Assembly: GCA_002281555.1 (NCBI GenBank)
Contig: NCGJ01000018.1
Location: 1-49,255 of the forward strand
DNA length: 49,255 nt
Direction: 5' to 3'
Origin: Hydrogenophilales bacterium 28-61-23
GTDB lineage: Bacteria; Pseudomonadota; Gammaproteobacteria; Burkholderiales; Thiobacillaceae
The stretch's first letter is position 1; each line of letters opens with the position of its first letter. The translations under genes were made by a program, and so were the position numbers. The notes under the pieces are model-generated. The model was not told the origin of the DNA. It did no database searches and saw only the letters and a list, made by a program, of their open reading frames with translations. This document shows, one piece after another, positions 44,120-49,255 of this stretch.

Positions 44120-44438
44120 CGTACTTACTGTGAAATTTATGGCTTGGAAGTTGAAGAATTCTAAAAGATTTTTCGTTGGCCTCGGAGACTTAATTTTCGA
44201 ACCGAACCTATGCCGAGCCTTACTGGCCCGAAAATGCACGATTAACAGATTTTTTCCAGAATAATCAACGAAATACGACGCCATTTCGCCGAAAGTTAAC
44301 CGAACGCCACCCCAGGATCGACGCCGGAGGGGCTCCACATGCGCCCCAACAATCTACGTGACTTGCAGCCGTCAGCCGCACTACAGCTGGGTTTATAAAT
44401 CATGATGATTTGCGTGTTCATGATTAATGAACAACGAA
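44120..44438. other. 319-nt non-coding spacer between tRNA-Asn remnant and IS remnant
   Basis: No gene is supported here. It is AT-richer than its surroundings. Two short perfect dyads lie at the right end: AAATCA-TGA-TGATTT (44397-44411) and GTTCAT-GATTA-ATGAAC (44416-44432), just before the left inverted repeat of the IS remnant. It probably consists of decayed island DNA. Confidence 0.6.
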
Positions 44439-44731
44439 TGAATCGCCCCGAGTTTTGAGGAGGCTCTACGACAAAGCCTTGGCCGAGACGATAAACGGGC
44501 TGTACAAGGCGGAACTGATCCACCGCCGGGCGCCCTGGAAGACCAAGGAGGCGGTTGAACTGGCCACGCTGGAATGGGTGTCCTGGTTCAATCACCACCG
44601 GTTGCTGGAGCCCATCGGCTACATTCCGCCCGCCGAGGCTGAAGCAATCTACTATCGCCAACTCGACGAAGAGGCCACATCGGTGGCTTTAACTTAAACC
44701 CAATAGCCTCCACGAAAGCCGGGGCGGTTCA
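44439..44731 (+). mobile_element. Internally deleted IS3-family element with both ends
   Basis: Left end 44439-44465 (TGAATCGCCCCGAG...GGAGGCT) and right end 44705-44731, whose reverse complement is TGAACCGCCCCGGC...GGAGGCT. The 27-nt ends match at 22 positions. Between them only the last part of the transposase remains. The left repeat joins the transposase 3' end directly, so orfA and most of orfB were deleted. No matching 3-4 bp target duplication is seen. At 293 bp it is MITE-like in structure and might be mobilised by a full copy elsewhere. Confidence 0.85.
44467..44697 (+). pseudogene. C-terminal fragment of IS3-family transposase (OrfB)
   Basis: About 77 codons reading YDKALAETINGLYKAELIHR, then APWKTKEAVELATLEWVSWF, NHHRLLEPIGYIPPAEAEAI and a short tail. 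This is the conserved end of IS3-family DDE transposases: the Glu in LAETINGLYK is the catalytic E, and NHHRLLEPIGYIPPAEAE is the standard ending. The catalytic Asp residues are gone, so it is not functional. Confidence 0.92.
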
Positions 44732-44766
44732 CTCAATACCGAGCCCGAGAGCAATCGCAGGATGCG

Positions 44767-47529
44767 CTAAACCTTTGAGGTCACTTGCTTGTTGAGCAAC
44801 GTTTCGAAAAGCGCCGCACTGACAGGTTTGGAAAAAAGGTAGCCCTGCGCAAAGTCACACCCTGCTTGGATCAGATGTGCGTGTTGCGCTTCCGTCTCCA
44901 CGCCCTCAGCAATAACTTTAAAACCCATCGTGTGGGCCATCATGATGATGGCAGTACATAAAGCCTGGTCATTCTTGCCGTGTTCTAAATGTTGCACGAA
45001 GGCTCTGTCGATCTTGAGATAGTCCAGATCGAATTTCCTGAGATAAGCCAAGGATGAGTAGCCCGTTCCAAAATCATCAATGGCGACTTGAATACCGCTG
45101 CTCCTAAAGGCATTGAGTTCCTCTCTGACTCGGAGCTCTGCATCAAGCAACAAGCCTTCGGTGATCTCGATACAGACACACTGGCCAGGAAGCCCCAGGT
45201 TTTGCAAATGCGCCTGCCAACTGAGGAAAACGCCGTTTCCATTGCGGAATTGCACGGGTGATTTATTGATGCTGATCTGAAAATCCGGGTTGTATTGCTC
45301 ACGAAACCGTTTAACTTGGGTCGTGGCTGTTTTAAAAACCCAATCCCCAATATCGACAATCAAACCAGTTTCTTCGGCTATTGGAATAAAAGATGCGGGG
45401 CTAACCAGACCCAGCTCCGGGTGCTGCCAGCGAATCAATGCTTCGCCTTTGTGCACATGCCCAGTGGACAGTTCAACAATAGGTTGATAGAGCAGTTGAA
45501 ATTGATCCAGCGCCAGCGCATTCCTGAGTTCGGATGTAAGGCGCATTTTGGCTTTGGCGGACTCTTGCAGTGCATGCGTGAAATAACGGTATCCATTGCG
45601 GCCCTGTGATTTGGCATCGTACATGGCCTGATCAGCGTGCTTGACCAAGTCTTCCGCTGTGTTAGCGTCGTCCGGGAAGAGGGCAATCCCGATGCTGGCA
45701 GAGATGTATCCTTTTTCATGGGTAAGCTGGAATGGCGTAGATAAGGCCAGAATCAGCTTTTGTGCAGCGGCCTCTACGCTATGGTTGTCTTTCAGGTCCG
45801 AAAGGATGACGGTAAATTCATCGCCGCCGAGGCGCGCAACGGTGTCGCTTTCGCGGACACATTGGCTGATTCGTTTTGCGGCTTCAATGAGCAGGATATC
45901 GCCTTGGTCATGGCCAAGCGTATCGTTGACTTCTTTGAAATGGTCTAAATCGATCAGCATTAATGCACTGGGGTGGCCCGTGCGAGCAGACTGCTTGATC
46001 GATTGTTCCAATCGATCCCGGAACAGGCGGCGATTGGGCAGCCCGGTCAGGGAATCAAAATTGGCCTGTTTCTGGATGGTTTCTTCCGCGTGCTTGCGCT
46101 CGCTGATGTCGCTGAAATTCACCATCAGCCGGGGCCCCGCCCACGAGCCCGCCAGAATCACGTGACGTTCTGAACCATCCTTACAGGTGACCTTGACTTC
46201 CCGTTGATGAATCGGGGTGTTGCGGTTCCTTGCGAGGGCAGCGCTGGTTTCCCAGCCTGCGGTCAGCGTTTGCCGGTATGCCGGGTCAGGGAAAGCTTGT
46301 TCATACCAGGCCTGCAGGCTGGGGATGTCCGCATGGCTGTAGCCGAACAGATTGGTGAACTGGTCGTTGGTGTACTCAATGACACCCGTTTCATTCGACC
46401 AGAATATGCCGGTCGCCGAGGAGTCCACCAGGCTTTGCAGCTTGGCTTCGCTTTCGGTGAGCAGGTGAGCCTGCTTCTCCACTTTGGCGCGTTCGGAATA
46501 AAGTCGGCGATTGTTGATCAGCAAGGCAAAGCCCAGCGAAACGAGCGCCAACATCATGACCGCAACGACCGCGATGGGCCATTTGTAGCGTTTGAACACG
46601 TCACCCGTCGTAAACTCCGGGGCCTCGTCGAAAGGTGGCGCGCGCAGGGTCTCGAGCATTTTCCCCACCGGAAGGTAATTGGCGGGGATCGAGAAGCCCT
46701 GAATGCCGATTGCTTTTACCGTCGCCGGGTCGGTCTCGGACAGGTTGAACAGGACCGCCGCCACCTTGCGAGCCAGATTGTCGTCCACATGGGGCAGCGC
46801 CGAGAACGACCACTCGGGATACAGACGGGTGGACGAGGCGTTGGGAAACCCGGGCAGGTTGTTGCGATTCACAATGTGGATGGCTTTCCAGTCGAGTTTT
46901 CCCTGCTGTGCCAATCGTTCCAGCAATCCCGATCGCACAAAACCCACGTCTGCCTTGCCGGACAGTACGGCCTCGACGACCCGTTCTTCAGGCCAGCCGG
47001 TCAGAACCAGTTGTTGACGATCCGGTTGAGGCAACCCCGCCAGCAGGAGTTCATAGGCCTGCATTTGATAGCCGCCCAAACTGGCGGTGTCGGTTACGGC
47101 AATGCGCTTGTTGGCCAGGCTTGGAAGATTGATCAGGGGACGTCTACGGTTGCTACCGAAGATGACCCCGCCATAGGCAGGGGTGGGAACGCCCAACTGG
47201 CTGTTGATCAGCGTGCCTAGCGGTGCCGATATGCCTATCTGGTGAGCCATGAGCACATGAAGGCCGGGCTCCATCAGCACGAAGTCGAGTTGACGGCTTT
47301 CGATGGCAGCCTTCAAGCCTGATGGTGGGAAGGTCTCGATGACGAAATTCTGGTCGGGGATGGCGCGCTTGAGCGATTGCGCCAAGGGTGACCATTGCTG
47401 CTGGCTTTCGGCAACGGAGGAAAGCGCAGAAATCCCGATTCGGATGGGCTCAACGGCAAGAGCCATCGTTGCGAGACTGCAGAAAAGCAGTCCCACAAGG
47501 AATCCTTGACGTAGGTGACGGCCGATCAC
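44767..47529 (-). CDS. Receptor with TtrS/PhnD-like periplasmic domain, PAS, GGDEF and EAL
   Basis: A 920-residue inner-membrane protein with a GTG start. Signal/anchor 1-25. A periplasmic binding-protein-like domain of the PhnD/TtrS type spans about 28-300 (DFVLMEPGLHVLMAHQIG, AYGGVIFGSNRRR, DTASLGGYQMQAYELLLAGL, ADVGFVRSGLLERLA, STRLYPEWSFSALPH). TM helix about 317-338, PAS about 360-480, GGDEF about 487-650 with GGDEF at 568-572 and I-site RESD at 559-562, then EAL about 665-915 (EAL at 696-698, DDFGTGYSS). Both c-di-GMP synthesis and breakdown sites look intact. TtrS senses tetrathionate; other members bind phosphonates, so the ligand is open. A substrate-binding lipoprotein gene lies 32 nt upstream on the same strand. 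Confidence 0.92.
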   Translation of the reverse strand: MIGRHLRQGFLVGLLFCSLATMALAVEPIRIGISALSSVAESQQQWSPLAQSLKRAIPDQNFVIETFPPSGLKAAIESRQLDFVLMEPGLHVLMAHQIGISAPLGTLINSQLGVPTPAYGGVIFGSNRRRPLINLPSLANKRIAVTDTASLGGYQMQAYELLLAGLPQPDRQQLVLTGWPEERVVEAVLSGKADVGFVRSGLLERLAQQGKLDWKAIHIVNRNNLPGFPNASSTRLYPEWSFSALPHVDDNLARKVAAVLFNLSETDPATVKAIGIQGFSIPANYLPVGKMLETLRAPPFDEAPEFTTGDVFKRYKWPIAVVAVMMLALVSLGFALLINNRRLYSERAKVEKQAHLLTESEAKLQSLVDSSATGIFWSNETGVIEYTNDQFTNLFGYSHADIPSLQAWYEQAFPDPAYRQTLTAGWETSAALARNRNTPIHQREVKVTCKDGSERHVILAGSWAGPRLMVNFSDISERKHAEETIQKQANFDSLTGLPNRRLFRDRLEQSIKQSARTGHPSALMLIDLDHFKEVNDTLGHDQGDILLIEAAKRISQCVRESDTVARLGGDEFTVILSDLKDNHSVEAAAQKLILALSTPFQLTHEKGYISASIGIALFPDDANTAEDLVKHADQAMYDAKSQGRNGYRYFTHALQESAKAKMRLTSELRNALALDQFQLLYQPIVELSTGHVHKGEALIRWQHPELGLVSPASFIPIAEETGLIVDIGDWVFKTATTQVKRFREQYNPDFQISINKSPVQFRNGNGVFLSWQAHLQNLGLPGQCVCIEITEGLLLDAELRVREELNAFRSSGIQVAIDDFGTGYSSLAYLRKFDLDYLKIDRAFVQHLEHGKNDQALCTAIIMMAHTMGFKVIAEGVETEAQHAHLIQAGCDFAQGYLFSKPVSAALFETLLNKQVTSKV

Positions 47530-47561
47530 GCGTGCTGTGCCGTATGAAAAAATCGGACTGA

Positions 47562-48545
47562 TTATTCGGCGCTTTCCGTGCTTGGGAGGAACGAAGCATT
47601 GACCAGATTGATCTTGCTGTCAGGTTTCTTGAGCAAGCCGGCCTGGATCAGGATGGCCGACAGATTGTCGGTCTTGCCGAGCAAGACCGGGGCGTTGCCC
47701 GCCAATAAGCGGCGATTGTTGGCGAGGTCTGGCAGCGTGAGTCCCTTGAACGAGACCAGCACTTCATTGGCAGGCAGCGCAAGATGCTTGGACATGCGGT
47801 ATGCCGCGTCCTGCGGGTGGCTGTGGAAGAAATTCAAACCTTTGAGGTGGGCAGCAACCAGGTGGCGGATGGCATCCGGATTTTTTTCAATCGCATCCTG
47901 TCGCATGACCAGCACGTCAAAAATGGTGTCGGGGATCTGTCGGCTATCCAGCAACCGGGTGGCTCCGGTCTTTTCGACCTCCATGGATACGGGTTCATAA
48001 CTGACCACCGCGTCAATCCTGTTTTCCTTCCAGGCAGCGATCTGGTCTGCGGGAGGAATATTGATCTGGGTGACATCGGCCGGCGTGAGCCCTTCCTTTT
48101 CCAGGGTCTTGTAGAGCACCAACGCCCCCAAAGCGCCTTGCTCAACGGCAATGCGCTTGCCCTTGAGCTGGCCGATGCGTGTGATCTCGGGGCGCGCCAA
48201 CACCACGTCAGCCCCAGCGGAAATGTCGCACACGAAAATGACGCTGATGGGTACCCCTTCCGCCCGGGCGCGCAACACCTCATCAAACGTCAGCCCCGCC
48301 CCGTCAACAGCGCCTGTCTTGAGAGCTTCGATCGAGTCTGCCGCAGTATGGTTTTCGACGAGCTTGACTTGGGCTTTGTCCAGCCAACCCTCGCGCTCTG
48401 CCATGAATAATGGCTCGTAACCGGACCATACATGCAGGGAAACTTTAAGCGGTTCCTGGGGTTTCTGACTGCAACCGAGCAGGGCGGGCAAGAGCACTAA
48501 TGCAACAAGTGCGCGCAGTAAGTTGACTTGTATTGATTGAAGCAT
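47562..48545 (-). CDS. Substrate-binding lipoprotein, NMT1/SsuA type, without transporter genes
   Basis: The start at 48545 (MLQSIQVNLLRALVALVLLP) has AAGGGA upstream and yields a 327-residue lipoprotein with lipobox ALLGC. A longer in-frame reading from 48632 has no signal and is rejected. The mature part is a type II periplasmic binding protein of the nitrate/sulfonate/thiamine-precursor group (VWSGYEPLFMAEREGWLDKA, DGAGLTFDEVLRARAEGVPI, GKRIAVEQGALGALVLYKTL, DAVVSYEPVSMEVEK). No permease or ATPase is in the window. The next gene is a c-di-GMP receptor with its own binding domain, so a role in signalling rather than transport is possible. Confidence 0.88.
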   Translation of the reverse strand: MLQSIQVNLLRALVALVLLPALLGCSQKPQEPLKVSLHVWSGYEPLFMAEREGWLDKAQVKLVENHTAADSIEALKTGAVDGAGLTFDEVLRARAEGVPISVIFVCDISAGADVVLARPEITRIGQLKGKRIAVEQGALGALVLYKTLEKEGLTPADVTQINIPPADQIAAWKENRIDAVVSYEPVSMEVEKTGATRLLDSRQIPDTIFDVLVMRQDAIEKNPDAIRHLVAAHLKGLNFFHSHPQDAAYRMSKHLALPANEVLVSFKGLTLPDLANNRRLLAGNAPVLLGKTDNLSAILIQAGLLKKPDSKINLVNASFLPSTESAE

Positions 48546-48632
48546 CAATTTCCCTTGGTCAGCCACGCAAAACATATGCCACTCCCCAGAAAAAAAGGCC
48601 AACCCGAAGACTGCCTTACCCAATGGCGCCAC

Positions 48633-48702
48633 TCAATGCTCGATGCCCAGCAACTCGATTTCAAAGGTCAATACGGTATTGGGTGGAATGATGCCAGGAA
48701 TA
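48633..48702 (-). pseudogene. 3' remnant of an FKBP isomerase gene
   Basis: Frame ending at the TGA 48635-48633 reads RSIPGIIPPNTVLTFEIELL, then GIEH. It matches the end of the intact FKBP at 43309-43713 (GVPGLIPANTVLTFEVELLAIDR) at 15 of 23 positions, so it is an older paralogue, not a fresh copy. The rest of the gene is missing; it is joined directly to the yjdM fragment at 48703. Confidence 0.85.
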
Positions 48703-48771
48703 CTACGGGCAGAAGAACATGACGCCGTCTTCGTAGGTGAATTCGGAATTGCATTTCGGACAGTTGGGCAT
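48703..48771 (-). pseudogene. 5' remnant of a yjdM gene
   Basis: From ATG at 48771 the frame reads [20 protein letters not shown], then CP and a TAG stop at 48705-48703. This is the zinc-ribbon start of YjdM. The deletion joins it to the last 70 nt of an FKBP gene. The 22-codon ORF retains the first Cys pair and one Cys of the second. Confidence 0.88.
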
Positions 48772-48821
48772 TTACAGAGTTTGTTTTTGTGAAAGTGCAT
48801 CTTTCCGGGTGATCTCGCCAA

Positions 48822-49013
48822 TCAACGTGTCTTCCGAAGGCGAGGATGTGCATCCACCGCCGGGTCTATTGTCGTCACACCGCACCGTCCACTGCGGCAG
48901 CCCCCTGGGGCGGCGGCTTCAATACCACTCTCTCCCATGGACTTCAAGAGCCAATAGATAAAACCGACACCAATCAGCAGCAGCCCCAAGGCAACAACAA
49001 CGGCAATCCACAT
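48822..49013 (-). CDS. Small single-pass membrane protein of unknown function
   Basis: The start at 49013 (MWIAVVVALGLLLIGVGFIY) has GGAG 8 nt upstream; a GTG at 49022 is the alternative. The 63-residue product has one hydrophobic helix (about 2-22), then a short segment with GGCRSGRCG and a polar tail. The Cys-x4-Cys pattern could bind metal or form a disulfide. It lies between the second copy of the 76-residue gene and the yjdM remnant; no equivalent is present in the left block. Confidence 0.6.
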   Translation of the reverse strand: MWIAVVVALGLLLIGVGFIYWLLKSMGESGIEAAAPGGCRSGRCGVTTIDPAVDAHPRLRKTR

Positions 49014-49053
49014 ATGTGACACTCCATTTCAAGGAGGGATAAGTGCCCCGTTC

Positions 49054-49255
49054 CTAGTCCGATGAGGCGCTTTCCGGGGCTTTGCTGCTCGCGGCCTTTC
49101 TACCGGCGGCAACGGGCGGGACGTAGCCAGAAATCCGACACTGAAAACCGTCAACACGCTTGTTGTCGTTGAAGTGGGTAACGCTGCACTGGGATATTTC
49201 TCCGCGCATCGTCAAGGCGGCCAGTGACTTGCGCACCAGAGGCAGTGCAATCCCG
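49054..49255 (-). CDS. Second copy of the 76-residue unknown protein (5' end off the window)
   Basis: The frame continues to the right edge. Visible residues read LVRKSLAALTMRGEISQCSV, THFNDNKRVDGFQCRISGYV and a variant tail (PPVAAGRKAASSKAPESASSD). The first visible 99 bp (49157-49255) are identical to 43819-43917; the downstream 100 bp differ by substitutions and small indels. The start codon lies outside the window. It shows that the 43.3-44.0 kb block and the right edge are related duplications. Confidence 0.8.
   Translation of the reverse strand, partial: GIALPLVRKSLAALTMRGEISQCSVTHFNDNKRVDGFQCRISGYVPPVAAGRKAASSKAPESASSD
49157..49255. repeat. 99-bp direct repeat, right copy
   Basis: Identical to 43819-43917, same orientation, 5.3 kb apart, and cut by the window edge. 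It flanks the IS remnant and the c-di-GMP sensory pair together with the left copy. Confidence 0.95.

Noticed and set aside
43949-44338. Possible 129-residue gene on the minus strand
   Set aside because: It reads through the tRNA-Asn fragment (giving the familiar false peptide PCVPGSSPGRGA) and a terminator; only its last part coincides with the DNA upstream of the 76-residue gene.

Overview
The window reads as chromosomal DNA of a motile, sulfur-oxidising Gram-negative bacterium, most likely a betaproteobacterium. The evidence is indirect. The left edge holds the start of a Sox cluster (soxX, soxY). A rhodanese-TusA-DsrE2 sulfur-relay operon lies at 39.8-41.0 kb and a DsrC-family protein at 3.6 kb. 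The neighbourhood mlaF-E-D-C-B, ABC pair, bolA-like gene, murA resembles betaproteobacterial gene order. No species can be named from the sequence alone.

Layout, 0-14 kb: soxXY (minus strand, running off the left edge), a BepA-like M48 protease, moaC, a formylglycine-generating-enzyme-like protein, and an unusual DsrC-family protein. Then comes a minus-strand flagellar operon flgBCDEFGHIJKL, with a near-consensus sigma-54 promoter ahead of flgB. 14-23 kb: an ovothiol pair (ovoA plus a PLP C-S lyase, overlapping by 4 nt), a PAS-containing chemoreceptor behind a FliA-type promoter, an exopolyphosphatase and murA. 23-28 kb: a BolA-family gene, a two-gene ABC-2 exporter, and the Mla lipid-transport operon without mlaA. 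28-41 kb: a DUF72-like gene; a secreted protein built of about twelve 13-residue Met/Pro/Tyr/Trp repeats; glnS-cysS; a TPR protein and an L,D-transpeptidase that share a C-terminal domain; a cyclophilin; lpxH; two periplasmic proteins of unknown function; a FadL-type porin; and the rhd-tusA-dsrE2 operon.

41-49 kb is accessory or remodelled DNA following tRNA-Thr, ispB and tRNA-Pro. An integrase 3' fragment abuts tRNA-Pro. A small gene block follows (VF530-like, yjdM, FKBP isomerase, 76-residue unknown), then a 3' half of tRNA-Asn that keeps its terminator, and a 293-bp internally deleted IS3-type element with both inverted repeats. Next is a two-gene sensory unit: a substrate-binding lipoprotein and a large receptor that joins a TtrS/PhnD-like periplasmic domain to PAS-GGDEF-EAL. 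The right edge repeats parts of the small block in decayed form, including 99 bp identical to the first copy.

The most promising items for new biology are the 13-residue-repeat secreted protein, the binding-protein/c-di-GMP receptor pair, the DsrC-family protein that keeps only the internal cysteine, and the nested palindromes covering the rhd-tusA-dsrE2 promoter. No CRISPR array, rRNA or intact mobile element was seen.
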